Shown: piece after piece, positions 25,488 to 34,943 of the stretch | How the letters are laid out: each line of letters begins with the position of its first letter | Numbering within the stretch: the stretch's first letter is position 1 | NCBI RefSeq assembly: GCF_004114695.1 | Contig: NZ_CP035310.1 | Span: 1,347,501-1,411,500 of the forward strand | DNA length: 64,000 nucleotides | Direction: 5' to 3' | Origin: Erythrobacter sp. HKB08 | Lineage (GTDB): Bacteria; Pseudomonadota; Alphaproteobacteria; Sphingomonadales; Sphingomonadaceae | The notes under the pieces: model-generated | Databases searched by the model: none | Told to the model about the DNA's origin: nothing | Seen by the model: the letters and a program-made list of their open reading frames with translations, nothing else | Translations under genes and position numbers: made by a program

Positions 25488-25563
25488 TGGTGCCTCGGGG
25501 CGGATTCGAACCACCGACACCGCGATTTTCAGTCGCGTGCTCTACCAACTGAGCTACCGAGGC
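25488..25563 (-). tRNA. tRNA-Phe (GAA)
   Basis: A 76-base cloverleaf is read on the minus strand: acceptor GCCTCGG pairing with CCGAGGC, D-arm around GCTCAGTTGGTAGAGC, anticodon stem-loop GCGACTGAAAATCGC with anticodon GAA, and T-loop GGTTCGAATCC. The discriminator is A, and CCA is encoded. It lies downstream of the large CHAT gene on the same strand, with its CCA touching the stop codon of the methyltransferase gene on the other strand. Confidence 0.97.
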
Positions 25564-25672
25564 ATATCCCGCGAGCCGTCCTGAAGGACGCGCCAGCGAT
25601 TGGAAGCGCGCCTATGGCGAAGCGGGCCGCGCTTGGCAAGGGGTAATTGCCCGACTTAAGGAGCCCTGTGGT

Positions 25673-28600
25673 TCAGCGTCGTATTCCTGCGTCTCCGATG
25701 AGTTCAAACGGTGCCCACGCGCTGGGATGGGCGAATGTGGTGTCGAACCCGTCGACGATTTTCCCATCGGCCGATTCGTCGTTCCTCAGCTCGCCCATAG
25801 CTGCTGCAAAGGCTTCCGCGCGGCTCATCGACGGATCGTCGCGCGAGAGTTCGATCGTCTTCACCGTCAGTCGAGCAGCTACGTCGTCCCGCACCGGCCA
25901 ATGAGACGCGAGCAGGTTGCTCGCCCCTGCGTAAAAGAAGGCCCGAGCCAGCCCGGACAGGCCCGCTGATCCGCTCGACCCGTCTCCGGCTGCGGTGTTG
26001 CAGGCAGAGAGTATGACCCAATCGGCATTAATCCGCATCGCTGCGACTTCAGATGCCGTGAGGTATCCATCGTCGACCTGGGTTCCATCCACCGGAGGCG
26101 TGAAGACGAGCCCCGGCTCAGCTGCGCCGACCTCGCCAGCGGTCAGTCCGTGCGTGGCGAGAGCGACCACACCGACATTGGATAGGTCGGCCTTCTTGAA
26201 CGTGGCCTCGGTGGCGTCCGGACCGATGAGCAGTGCGTCGCTATCGGCGTCGAACGCCTGCGCCATCTGAGTGAGTTCTCGCCTCGTGCCTGGCAGGCGC
26301 GAAAGCTGTCGCAGAACCTCCACATCGGCGACCGGACCCGTATCGCTCCGGGTCAGTAGCGTTGCGAGCTGTTCGGGCGTTGCACCCCGAGAGCCCCGCC
26401 CGCGGGTCAGTGCTTCGCCTTCGAGTACCGGATCGCCAAATCCGCGGAAGTCGACACCGGTCGACAACTCTTCGCGGCCATATCGTCGCTGAAAGGCAAG
26501 TGCTTGCAGCGAAGGGATGCGCACGATGTTCGCCTCGCCAGCGAACCATTCCGTTTGCCGCAACGCTTCCGGATCATCGTCATTTCCGGTCGGGGTTTCG
26601 GCCACAAGTATGCCCAGTGGCAGGGAGCTAAGCGAACCGCCTCCTGCGTAGAACAGGTGCCGCTTTTCAGAAAAAGCATCCTCCAGCGGGGCTATGAGCT
26701 CAAGATACAGGCGATGTGCCGAAGTCCGATCGAAACCGTTCGCTCCGCCATCCACATCAGCAGTCCAAGCGTCGATTTCAGCGTCGGTAGCTTCGATATT
26801 TCCGCCGCTGAACCACAATAATCGCCTGACCATTGCCGCGACCTCGGCTTCGTTCAGGTCGCTTCGGTGCCAGCGCAATTCGTCCGCAGTCACGGCCATT
26901 ATGTGCGTACCGAATTCGCTGGGCAGGATAAGCAAGGCCGCTTCGTCGCTGCCAAGCGTGGCCTGGGCATCGGCAAGGGAAAGCGGGGCCGGCTGTATCA
27001 GCTTGAAGTAATCCGGCGCGGCCTGCTGGAGGGTCAGAGTGATCGCGCGGTATTCACGGGATAATTCCGCGATCGCTTCGAATTCCCGTCGCTTCTCGAT
27101 CTCCTCTCGAGTGCTGCCCGGCAGTTCGACGTTCCAACTATCGGCATCCACGCCTCGATGCGGTGCGAGAACTTCGAGCAATTGCCGACGTCGCGCCACG
27201 AGCTGGGAGACCTGCTGATCCCCACCGAATTCGGCCTTGTCGGCCATCGCGTAGGCAAGTGAAAGGCTCGTCCGGTCCGCCAGCGCATCTTGGATCGCGG
27301 CGAAGGCCACCGCTCGCGCTTCGCCCCGCCGCGTAGGAGTAGCTTGTGCCAGTGACCAGCTCGCATCTGCGGCTTCCTGGAATGTCTGATTGTACCCGAT
27401 GATGCGCGCGAGATTGGTTTCGTCGAAGACTGAGCCGACCTGCGACTGGCGAAACTCGCGAAAATCCTCCGCTCGCTTTTTCGCCATGGGAAAGGCGTTC
27501 GCCGCATTCGGCAGATCGAGAAGGTAGCGGTCGACCGTCAACGACTCGACGCCGTCGATCCGGTTCGAGTATTCGTTCGAGTAGAGAAGGCCCGCGGCCA
27601 TGTTGGCTTCGGTCGATTGTTTCACCTCGCGCAAGACAAGATCCGCGGCGTCGAAGCGTCTTAGTGCGATTAGCGTCATCGCGTGACGCAGGGCGATCTC
27701 GTCGGCGTAGACCTGTCCGTTCTGGCGGGCGTCTGTCACCAGCCGCCCAAAATATGGCTCCGCCACTTCGGGCTGGCCGGTCGCGAGAGCGCCGTCGGCA
27801 ATCTCTTCGGCGAGCGCTTTCATCGCTTCGGACTTGCCGAATTCGTTACCTGCTTCCTCGTAGGCAGAGAAAATGTCCGGTCCGATTGCCGCGTTGCATC
27901 GAGCCACGATCTGCTTGGCAGCGGGTGTCAGAATGAAGGGATTTTCCGGATTGACCTCGATTTGATCGTAGCAGGCATTCCGCTCTTCCTCGAGCACCGG
28001 AATCCGGGCGAGGGCGGCCAATGTCGGGTTGCTGGCAGCATCCTCTCCGCCGAGTGCAGCGCGGAATGCCGTAGCTTGGGCATTGGCGCCCATGGCTTCG
28101 AGCATGGCGATGCCTTCCTTGGCCCCTGCCTCCTCGGCAAGGATCGAGCAACTTGCGGTTTGGCCGCAAATTCGCTCCGCCCCTTCCAGAATACGGTTGG
28201 CCTTGTCGGTCAGGTTGGCCGCGAAATGGTCTGCCGCAGACAGCAGAACGACTCGCAACACGCGTGGGTCATCCACCGGGACCAGCTTTGCGAGCGCAGG
28301 GATCATCTTGTAGGACCATTCTGCGGCGACGGTCAGATTGCCTGCGCGCAGGTTCTGGTAGCGGTAATTGACCAACCAGTTGAAGCCGCTGATCTTCGAG
28401 TTGTAGTCGAACGCCTCGTCCAATTCGCCGACGGCAGCAGATTCGCTCGTTTCGCCACGATATTCGAGCACGGAAGCTAGGGTCTTGACCTGGTTGGCTC
28501 CGGAATCCTGCAGCGCGTCGCCTTCGATCGGCGGTCCGGCAATTTCCTCGTTTGCGATAATCGACAAGTAGTGACGAAGCGCGACTTCGAGATCTTCGAG

Positions 28601-29194
28601 CTGGTGCGGGGGCGCAGCATCGAACGCCGCCCGCCGGAGCTCGGCGGTCTGCTCCTCGCTCATCGAAACAAGCTGGCGGAAGGATAGGCCGGAAATATCC
28701 GGAGAAGGCGTGAGGGCAGCGATATAGCCCCTGACTGCACGCTGGTATGGGTAGCTCGAAGGGCCGTAGTCGGTGAATGCGCGCACCCTAGAATGGGTGA
28801 TGAAAAGCTTATCGAGCCAAGCTTTCTGGAGCCTCGGCCTGTCGTTCGCTTCCTCTGCAGCTTCGATTTCGAGGTCGAGCCAATCGAGCCAGTTGCGCAG
28901 ACGGTCATTCCCGTACTCCACCCCTTCCACCGGGGGAGGTGCATTCTCGCGAAACTGTTCGATTTCCGAGGGGGAGCGCTCGGTCCACGCGGTGGGGGTC
29001 ACCACCAGGAAGCGGCTCATATCGACCGGACGTTCTTCGAACTTCAACCCATCTTCGCCGGCCTCGTCCCAAATGGCCTCGAAGCCATCAGAAAGACGCT
29101 CGTAGACGTTTGGTTCGGACTGCGCCTGAGCACTTCCAGGCAATACTGCTGCCAAGGCCACCCCACAAAATAGCGAAATGGCACGAATTGGCAT
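25673..29194 (-). CDS. Large exported CHAT-domain protein (caspase HetF-associated)
   Basis: This 1173-residue protein has a signal peptide (1-24, ...LPGSAQAQ), a long helical, repeat-like middle region without cysteine-rich motifs, and a C-terminal CHAT protease domain (about 860-1170). The clan CD dyad is present: His1015 in ALATHGLTAGE and Cys1065 in LSACNTAAGDG, followed by GLARAFFYAGASNLLASHWPV. CHAT domains are caspase-related proteases, often joined to TPR-like helical arms that bind the target. It begins 2 bases after the yacG stop, so it is probably read from the infA operon. Hand counts of several lines suggest lower GC than neighbouring genes. The partner is unknown. Confidence 0.85.
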   Translation of the reverse strand: MPIRAISLFCGVALAAVLPGSAQAQSEPNVYERLSDGFEAIWDEAGEDGLKFEERPVDMSRFLVVTPTAWTERSPSEIEQFRENAPPPVEGVEYGNDRLRNWLDWLDLEIEAAEEANDRPRLQKAWLDKLFITHSRVRAFTDYGPSSYPYQRAVRGYIAALTPSPDISGLSFRQLVSMSEEQTAELRRAAFDAAPPHQLEDLEVALRHYLSIIANEEIAGPPIEGDALQDSGANQVKTLASVLEYRGETSESAAVGELDEAFDYNSKISGFNWLVNYRYQNLRAGNLTVAAEWSYKMIPALAKLVPVDDPRVLRVVLLSAADHFAANLTDKANRILEGAERICGQTASCSILAEEAGAKEGIAMLEAMGANAQATAFRAALGGEDAASNPTLAALARIPVLEEERNACYDQIEVNPENPFILTPAAKQIVARCNAAIGPDIFSAYEEAGNEFGKSEAMKALAEEIADGALATGQPEVAEPYFGRLVTDARQNGQVYADEIALRHAMTLIALRRFDAADLVLREVKQSTEANMAAGLLYSNEYSNRIDGVESLTVDRYLLDLPNAANAFPMAKKRAEDFREFRQSQVGSVFDETNLARIIGYNQTFQEAADASWSLAQATPTRRGEARAVAFAAIQDALADRTSLSLAYAMADKAEFGGDQQVSQLVARRRQLLEVLAPHRGVDADSWNVELPGSTREEIEKRREFEAIAELSREYRAITLTLQQAAPDYFKLIQPAPLSLADAQATLGSDEAALLILPSEFGTHIMAVTADELRWHRSDLNEAEVAAMVRRLLWFSGGNIEATDAEIDAWTADVDGGANGFDRTSAHRLYLELIAPLEDAFSEKRHLFYAGGGSLSSLPLGILVAETPTGNDDDPEALRQTEWFAGEANIVRIPSLQALAFQRRYGREELSTGVDFRGFGDPVLEGEALTRGRGSRGATPEQLATLLTRSDTGPVADVEVLRQLSRLPGTRRELTQMAQAFDADSDALLIGPDATEATFKKADLSNVGVVALATHGLTAGEVGAAEPGLVFTPPVDGTQVDDGYLTASEVAAMRINADWVILSACNTAAGDGSSGSAGLSGLARAFFYAGASNLLASHWPVRDDVAARLTVKTIELSRDDPSMSRAEAFAAAMGELRNDESADGKIVDGFDTTFAHPSAWAPFELIGDAGIRR

Positions 29195-29196
29195 TG

Positions 29197-29376
29197 TCAG
29201 TCCCCCCTGTCTCCCGCCGCCATGTCGTCAGGCGATGCCGGCGGTCCCGGAACAGAATAACCATCGTTGAACCACTGTGCCAAGTCGCGGTCCTTGCACC
29301 GGCTGGAGCAGAACGGGGCGAATTCTTCGACGCGCGGTTTCTTGCAGATGGGGCAGGGCTTGTTCGGCTTCGTCAT
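29197..29376 (-). CDS. yacG: DNA gyrase inhibitor YacG (zinc-binding)
   Basis: I translated this short gene by hand: 59 residues, beginning MTKPNKPCPICKK. Four cysteines in CPIC (8 and 11) and CSSRC (23 and 27) form the YacG zinc site, followed by KDRDLAQWFNDGY, the family signature. E. coli YacG binds GyrB and inhibits gyrase. The start overlaps the stop of the RNase E/G-like gene (ATGA), as is common in alphaproteobacteria. Its stop is 2 bases before the CHAT gene start. Confidence 0.92.
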   Translation of the reverse strand: MTKPNKPCPICKKPRVEEFAPFCSSRCKDRDLAQWFNDGYSVPGPPASPDDMAAGDRGD

Positions 29377-30332
29377 AGTGGCACCGCCTGCGCGAAAGCG
29401 GCGGAAATCGCAAGGGCGGGGTCGGGCGCGACGCGGATCGTGCGGCCGGTCCGGCGGGCAAGCTCATCCAGCCACTCGGGACGCAGCGCCTTCTCGACGG
29501 CGGGATGACAGCGCAGTTCGATCGCGCCAGCGTCGGCGATCTCCTCTGCTCGCCTCAGAAGCAGGCGCGCCCCGGCTTCGGCTGGCTGGTGTTGGAGGCG
29601 GTGCAGGATCGACTGGCGCTCGAGCCGCGAGACGAGCTGGACGAAACCGAAACCGTTCATTGCGGTGCGCTCATGCGCCCAGTCGGACAGCGCGAGGTCG
29701 AGCGCGCGGTCGACTTCACGGCGCGCATCCTTTTCCTGCAGGGTGGGGAAATCGATCCCGATCGAACCGCCGAGATCGAATAGCGCAATGGAACGCGCCA
29801 GTGGGCCGACGGCCTTGAGGGCGAGCTCACGCGGCGGGAGGTGCCCGTCGATATCGACCAATGTCATCGCCGGCGTGGGAGAGAATTGCAGCGACCCTCC
29901 GGTGAAGTCGTGGGTGCCGATCCATGCCTCATCCAGCACCTCTTCCCACAAGTCTTGCGGGAAGCGGCGCACTACGCGGCCGCCGGTATCCTCCGCCAAG
30001 GATGGCGCGGGACGGCAATCGGCCTGCGTCGGGCGAGCCTGCGCGAGCTTGCCTCGCATGCGCTCGAAGATGCGCGGGCGCGTAACTTCGAGCCGGATCG
30101 GTGCGCCTTCTGCTGCGTTGCCGGGCAACCGGTCGACCAGCGCCTCCTCACCATTGGCAAAGCGCGCACGGCCGCGCCGCGAGCCCGAAGGCTTCGCGAT
30201 CAGCACAGCGTCTTCGACCAGACCGCGCTGAAGTTCACCGTGCCAGGCAATGCGCGCGGCAATCGCCTGCTCGTTCTCGACCAGCAGAGCCCGGTCTTCG
30301 CCGATCCCCTGCTCGATTAGCCACTCAGCCAA
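29373..30332 (-). CDS. Short RNase E/G-family protein
   Basis: The 319-residue protein matches the catalytic region of RNase E/G, with the metal-binding aspartates Asp160/Asp162 in LVDIDG and Asp194 in GSIGIDFPTL. It lacks the C-terminal zinc-link and scaffold regions of full RNase E and is shorter than RNase G, so whether it is an active endonuclease is not sure. The start is probably TTG at 30332 (no nearby in-frame ATG), inside the end of maf (8-base overlap). It overlaps yacG (ATGA). The order maf-rng-yacG is common in this class. Confidence 0.8.
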   Translation of the reverse strand: MAEWLIEQGIGEDRALLVENEQAIAARIAWHGELQRGLVEDAVLIAKPSGSRRGRARFANGEEALVDRLPGNAAEGAPIRLEVTRPRIFERMRGKLAQARPTQADCRPAPSLAEDTGGRVVRRFPQDLWEEVLDEAWIGTHDFTGGSLQFSPTPAMTLVDIDGHLPPRELALKAVGPLARSIALFDLGGSIGIDFPTLQEKDARREVDRALDLALSDWAHERTAMNGFGFVQLVSRLERQSILHRLQHQPAEAGARLLLRRAEEIADAGAIELRCHPAVEKALRPEWLDELARRTGRTIRVAPDPALAISAAFAQAVPL

Positions 30333-30900
30333 TGGAAAAGCCCGCCGATTTGAGGAGAGTGCGCGTTTCGTAAAGCGGCAGTCCGACCACGCCCGAATGG
30401 CTGCCCTCGATCCAGCTGATGAGGCCTTCAGCGCTGCCTTGGATGGCGTAGCCGCCTGCCTTGCCTTCCCATTCGCCGCTGGCGAGATAGGCGGCGATCT
30501 CTTCTTCGGTGAGGCGCTTGAACTTGACCGAGGTTTCGCTCAGCCGCTCGCGGATCGTCCCGTCGGGATAGCGCAGCGCAATTGCCGAAAGCACGCGGTG
30601 GCGGCGGCCGGACATGAGTTTCAGGCAAGCGCGAGCCGTCGCCTCGTCCTCTGCCTTCGGCAAAATGCGCCGGCCGACGGCAACCACCGTGTCGCCGGCC
30701 AGGACATGGAAATCGTCGCTCGCGGCGGCTTCGGCCTTCTCGCGCGCCATGCGCTTGGCATAATCGCGCGGCAGTTCGGCCTTGTGCGGCGTCTCGTCGA
30801 TATCGGCGGGCGCGATGGCGGAAGGTGTCACACCAAGGCGCGCCAGAAGCTCCCGCCTGCGCGGGCTGGCCGAAGCGAGGATGAGAGAAGGTGCGGTCAA
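30325..30900 (-). CDS. maf: Maf family nucleoside-triphosphate pyrophosphatase
   Basis: Maf proteins hydrolyse dTTP/UTP or modified NTPs to the monophosphate and act as house-cleaning enzymes. The 191-residue product begins with LILASASPRRRELL and has the GDTVVAV motif near 70 and GGYAIQG near 148, which hold the catalytic acidic and substrate-contacting residues. The start must be TTG at 30900, because an in-frame TAA lies at 30913-30915 and no ATG or GTG intervenes. It follows infA by 12 bases and overlaps the RNase E/G-like gene by 8. Confidence 0.92.
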   Translation of the reverse strand: MTAPSLILASASPRRRELLARLGVTPSAIAPADIDETPHKAELPRDYAKRMAREKAEAAASDDFHVLAGDTVVAVGRRILPKAEDEATARACLKLMSGRRHRVLSAIALRYPDGTIRERLSETSVKFKRLTEEEIAAYLASGEWEGKAGGYAIQGSAEGLISWIEGSHSGVVGLPLYETRTLLKSAGFSIG

Positions 30901-30912
30901 ACCCGCGACCGC

Positions 30913-31158
30913 TTATTGCGGGCCGGGGCCGCCACGGCCGGGCATGAAGCGGTAGGTGATGCGCGCCTTGGTGAGGTCGTAAGGCGTCAGTTCGCAAAGG
31001 ACCTCGTCGCCGACGAGAACGCGAATGCGGTTCTTACGCATCTTGCCGGCCGTGTGGCCGAGCACTTCATGGCCATTTTCAAGCTCAACCCGGAACATCG
31101 CGTTCGGCAGCAATTCCACCACCTTACCGCGCATCTCGAGGAGTTCTTCTTTTGCCAT
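30913..31158 (-). CDS. infA: Translation initiation factor IF-1
   Basis: IF-1 (81 residues) binds the A site of the 30S subunit at initiation. The core [20 protein letters not shown] through [11 protein letters not shown] is a typical S1-like OB fold. After this, where IF-1 normally ends near residue 72, there is an extra basic, Gly/Pro-rich tail, [10 protein letters not shown]. The ATG at 31158 gives the standard N terminus. It heads the infA-maf-rng-yacG-CHAT gene run and is divergent from a TonB receptor across 175 bases. Confidence 0.96.
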   Translation of the reverse strand: MAKEELLEMRGKVVELLPNAMFRVELENGHEVLGHTAGKMRKNRIRVLVGDEVLCELTPYDLTKARITYRFMPGRGGPGPQ

Positions 31159-31333
31159 GTGTGTCGCTAATCCGTGTTGTTCGTCGATAAATGTTGCGCG
31201 CCCATAGCTGTGCGAGGGAAAAAAGGGAAGAGTTGAGCGTAGTCGGAGGGTGCAGGCGCAAAAGCGCGTACTGCGACAAATGGTTACGATTGATCGATTG
31301 CCCCCTTCGACCGGTTGAGAGAAACGCCCCCTG

Positions 31334-34150
31334 ATGTCTCCCCGCCTACTTCTCGCAGGCTGTGCCTGTATTGCGCTCGCCATTCCTACCGCTTCCATCG
31401 CCCAGGACCAGCAGGGCGAGGATGCGCCCGTCGACGATCGCCGCGTCGGCCCCGACGGGCAGATCCTCGTCACGGCGGAGCGTATCCGCGGGCAGGTGCT
31501 GACCGACCAGCCGCCCGTTATCGAGCTCGAGGAGGCTGATATCGCCGCCTTCGGGGTCAATTCGATTGCCGACCTCGTCACCGTCCTCGAACCGGCAACC
31601 GGCTCGAACCGCGGGCGCGGGGGCGGACGACCGGTGTTCCTGGTGAACGGCATTCGTGTCGGCAGCTTCCGCGAATTCCAGTCCTATCCGCCCGAGGCGA
31701 TCCGCAAGGTCGAGGTGCTGCCGGAAGAGGTGGCGCTCAAGTTCGGCTTCCCGCCCGACCGGCGCGTGATCAACTTTATCCTCAAGCCCAATTTCTCGAC
31801 CGTGACTGTCGAAGCCGAATATGAGCAGCCGGGCATCGGTGGCTATTCCGCGACCGAGCAGGAAGCGACGCTGCTGCGTATCAACGAGGCCGGGCGTCTC
31901 AACCTCAATATCGAACACCGCGATGTCTCCCCGCTGACCGAGGACGAGCGCGACCTCATCCAGACCGAGGGTAGCGTGCCCGACGTTGCGGGTGATCCGA
32001 ACCCGGCCGAATTCCGCACGCTCGTTGCCGACAGCGAGAGCTGGGAAGGTTCGGCCAATTACGCGATGTCCTTCCTCGAAAGCGGCGGATCGCTGAGCCT
32101 CAACCTGACCGGCCAGCGCACGGACTCGCTTTCGCTTTCGGGCCTCGACACCGTGCTGCTGACTGCGCCGAACGGCGACCAGCTCCTGCGCACCTTCAAC
32201 GCGGACGATCCGCTGGCGGTCGATACGCGTGTCGACACGATTTCGAGTTCGGCGACGTACACGCGGCCCGTCGGCCTGTTCCAGCTGACGGCGACCGCCG
32301 ATGCGAGCCGCGCCGACACGACGCGCAGGCTCGAGCGCAGGGTCGATACCACCCAGCTGGTCGCCGATGCGGCGGCCGGTCTTGTCGCGATCGACGGGCC
32401 GATCCCTGTTTTAGCCGATGCGGGTTTCGATACCAGCACCTCGGAGGTGTGGGACGCGAGCGCCAAGACGACCTTACGCGGGGTTGCGGCCTCGCTGCCC
32501 GCTGGCGACCTGTCGACGACATTCGACTTCGGCTTCGACTGGACCCGGATCGAAAGCGACGACACCCGCAGCGCGACGGCAAGCCGCCTCACTCGCGGCG
32601 ACATCAATGGCGGGGTGAGTGTCTCGATCCCCATCGCCGACCGGGATTCGGGCGTGTGGGATGCGATCGGCGACATCACGCTCAACGGGCGGCTGGCGTT
32701 CAACCACCTGTCGGATTTCGGCACGCTGCTGCGCTGGAATGCGGGCGTAAGCTGGGCGCCGACCGACAAGCTCAATTTCCAGGCAACCTACAGCTGGCGC
32801 GAGGCGCCCCCGGCACTGTCGCAACTGGGCAGCCCGATTACCCAGACCTTCAACGTGCCGGTGTTCGATTTCCAGCGCGGCGAAACGGTGCTTGCGACGA
32901 TCACCAGCGGCGGCAATCCAGCGCTGCAGGCCGAAACCCAGTCCGACTGGAACTTCGCCGCGAACTGGGAGCTGCCTTTCGTCGACAACATGACCCTGCG
33001 CGCGGAATACACGCGCAATAGGTCCGACGATGTTTCCTCCGCCTTTCCGGCCCTGACGGACGATGTCGAGGCGGCCTTCGCCGACCGAGTGACGCGCGAT
33101 GCCGACGGCCGCCTGCTCGCGATCGATCGCAGGCCGGTGGATTTCGCCGAAGTTCGCTCGGACCGCGTTTCGTTTGGCCTTTTCTGGCGCGGCTCTTTCG
33201 GGAGCGCCCGTCCTGGTGGCGAAGGCGGCGAGCAAGGCCGCGGTGGCCCGCCGGCGGGAATGCGGGGCGGTGCGGGCGGCCCTCCGCCCGGTGGCGGTCA
33301 GGGCGGCCCCGGTGGTCGTTTCGGACAGATGAGCGAGGAACAGCGCGAACAGTTCATGCAGTTCCGCCAGCGCGTCTGCGCCGACGATGGCGAGCAGTAC
33401 CTTCTCCAGCTTGCCGAAGCGGTCGAGCGGGGCGAAGCGCCCGAAGGCATGGAAGGCTTCGATCTCGAGCGAGCCCAGCGCATGCTGTCGCGTTTCCGGG
33501 GCGAGGACGGGACGATCGACCGCGAGCGGCTCGGCCAGTTCCGCACGATGATCTGTAGCCGCGAAATGCCCGGAGGCGGTCAGGGCCAGCAGGCTGCTGG
33601 CGGCGAACGGCGTGGCGGTGGCGGAGGCGGAGGCGGCGGGATGATGGCCCGCGCATTCGGCGGCGGCGATGGCCGCGGGCGCTTCTTCTTCAGCCTCAAC
33701 CATTCGATCGAACTTGACCGGACGGTGCTGATTGCGCCGGGCGGCCCGGTGCTCGACCTGCTCGACGGGGACTCGCTGACCAACAGCGGCACGCCGCGCC
33801 ATACCTCGCGCCTGGAAGCGGGCATGTTCCGCGGTGGCTGGGGTATGCGCGTTTCCGGCCAGTATGTCGGCGAGGCCCGCATCGATGGCAGCGGAGCGCC
33901 GGGCACCACCGACCTCTTCTTCGACGATCTCGCGACGGTCGACCTGCGTCTGTTCGCCGACCTGCAGCAGGTCACCGGCAGCGAGAGCGCGTGGCTCAAG
34001 GGCCTGCGCGCATCGCTGCGGCTCGACAATGTGTTCGACGGTCGTCGCCGCGTGGTCGATTCCAACGGCGACACGCCGGTGAGCTTCCAGCCGCTGCTGA
34101 TCGACCCGACGGGCCGCTACATCGGCGTCGAGCTACGCAAGCAGTTCTAG
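31334..34150 (+). CDS. TonB-dependent receptor with a glycine-rich inserted domain
   Basis: This 938-residue receptor has a signal peptide (1-23, TASIAQ), a TonB-box-like ILVTAERI (about 44-51), a plug (about 60-160) and a barrel. Between about 620 and 785 it carries an unusual insertion: Gly/Pro-rich linkers such as [18 protein letters not shown] flank a helical segment ([17 protein letters not shown] to TMICSREM) with two cysteines. The barrel then resumes with [16 protein letters not shown]. The protein ends in [11 protein letters not shown]. The ligand is unknown. It is convergent with an esterase gene, with a single base between the stop codons. Confidence 0.88.
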   Translation: MSPRLLLAGCACIALAIPTASIAQDQQGEDAPVDDRRVGPDGQILVTAERIRGQVLTDQPPVIELEEADIAAFGVNSIADLVTVLEPATGSNRGRGGGRPVFLVNGIRVGSFREFQSYPPEAIRKVEVLPEEVALKFGFPPDRRVINFILKPNFSTVTVEAEYEQPGIGGYSATEQEATLLRINEAGRLNLNIEHRDVSPLTEDERDLIQTEGSVPDVAGDPNPAEFRTLVADSESWEGSANYAMSFLESGGSLSLNLTGQRTDSLSLSGLDTVLLTAPNGDQLLRTFNADDPLAVDTRVDTISSSATYTRPVGLFQLTATADASRADTTRRLERRVDTTQLVADAAAGLVAIDGPIPVLADAGFDTSTSEVWDASAKTTLRGVAASLPAGDLSTTFDFGFDWTRIESDDTRSATASRLTRGDINGGVSVSIPIADRDSGVWDAIGDITLNGRLAFNHLSDFGTLLRWNAGVSWAPTDKLNFQATYSWREAPPALSQLGSPITQTFNVPVFDFQRGETVLATITSGGNPALQAETQSDWNFAANWELPFVDNMTLRAEYTRNRSDDVSSAFPALTDDVEAAFADRVTRDADGRLLAIDRRPVDFAEVRSDRVSFGLFWRGSFGSARPGGEGGEQGRGGPPAGMRGGAGGPPPGGGQGGPGGRFGQMSEEQREQFMQFRQRVCADDGEQYLLQLAEAVERGEAPEGMEGFDLERAQRMLSRFRGEDGTIDRERLGQFRTMICSREMPGGGQGQQAAGGERRGGGGGGGGGMMARAFGGGDGRGRFFFSLNHSIELDRTVLIAPGGPVLDLLDGDSLTNSGTPRHTSRLEAGMFRGGWGMRVSGQYVGEARIDGSGAPGTTDLFFDDLATVDLRLFADLQQVTGSESAWLKGLRASLRLDNVFDGRRRVVDSNGDTPVSFQPLLIDPTGRYIGVELRKQF

Positions 34151-34151
34151 G

Positions 34152-34943
34152 TCAGTTGACCAGCCGCGTCTTCGGGAAGGCGAGGGTGGCGAGGCCGGTC
34201 GGGCGGAAGGGCTTCCATTTGCCCTCGGCCTGAGCGAGCCGGTCGGCAATCGCGATCATCACGGCAGGGTTCACCCCGAGGCCGCAATGGCTGGCGAGAA
34301 CCTCGATGTTCTCGACCTCGCCTTCGCCATGCTGGACCGAACCGCGCCAGTGCACCACGCCGTCGGTCTTGGTGAGGATCGAGGTTGTCGGAACCGGCGG
34401 AGCTTCGGCCAGCTGGCGGAAGTTGCCGCCCTGCATCGGCTCGGGTTCCTCGCCGTTGAGATATTCGAACAGGCGGCGCGCATTGGTATGATTGCGATCG
34501 TCGCTGATCGGGCTGCCGAGCGAGATGACCAGACGAACCTTTTCCGGCGCTTGCTTGGCGAGTTCGCGCGCGAACACGCCGCCGAGGCTCCAGCCGACGA
34601 TCGACACCTTGCGGTCGTGGCGGTCGTAGAGCTCCTCGACGCAGCCCATCATCGCTTCGACGCGGGCATTGTCGACCCGCACGTTGCGACCGAGCTTCCA
34701 GCCTTCGACATCGTAGCCGAGGTCGGAGAGCAGGCGGCGCATCGGGCGGGTGGAATAATCCGACGCCATGAAGCCGGGCAGCACGAGAACACCATGGCCA
34801 TCGCCCTTCGGCAGCCCCGAAAGCAGCGGGCGCGCCGCATAGAAGCTCGCCAGTTCCGCCATTGCGCGGCCGGGTTCGGCAAGCGTCAGCAGGCGGCTGG
34901 GCGGGCGGGCGTCGGTTGCGGCCGCGGCCGTAGCGCTGGTCAT
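34152..34943 (-). CDS. Alpha/beta hydrolase, lipase/esterase-like
   Basis: The 263-residue protein has a nucleophile elbow GWSLGG with Ser119, acid Asp194 in TKTDGVVHW and base His219 in ASHCGLG, plus the LVLPGF oxyanion region near 53-58. There is no clear signal peptide. Its ATG overlaps the stop of the wax-ester/DGAT-type gene (ATGA), so the two are translationally coupled, and the hydrolase probably acts on lipids or esters made or used by that enzyme. The substrate is inferred from context only. Confidence 0.85.
   Translation of the reverse strand: MTSATAAAATDARPPSRLLTLAEPGRAMAELASFYAARPLLSGLPKGDGHGVLVLPGFMASDYSTRPMRRLLSDLGYDVEGWKLGRNVRVDNARVEAMMGCVEELYDRHDRKVSIVGWSLGGVFARELAKQAPEKVRLVISLGSPISDDRNHTNARRLFEYLNGEEPEPMQGGNFRQLAEAPPVPTTSILTKTDGVVHWRGSVQHGEGEVENIEVLASHCGLGVNPAVMIAIADRLAQAEGKWKPFRPTGLATLAFPKTRLVN

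Noticed and set aside
25488-25563. tRNA-Phe as an integration site for the CHAT gene
   Set aside because: Integrating elements insert at the tRNA 3' end, but the CHAT gene is on its 5' side. No integrase or repeated tRNA end is seen.
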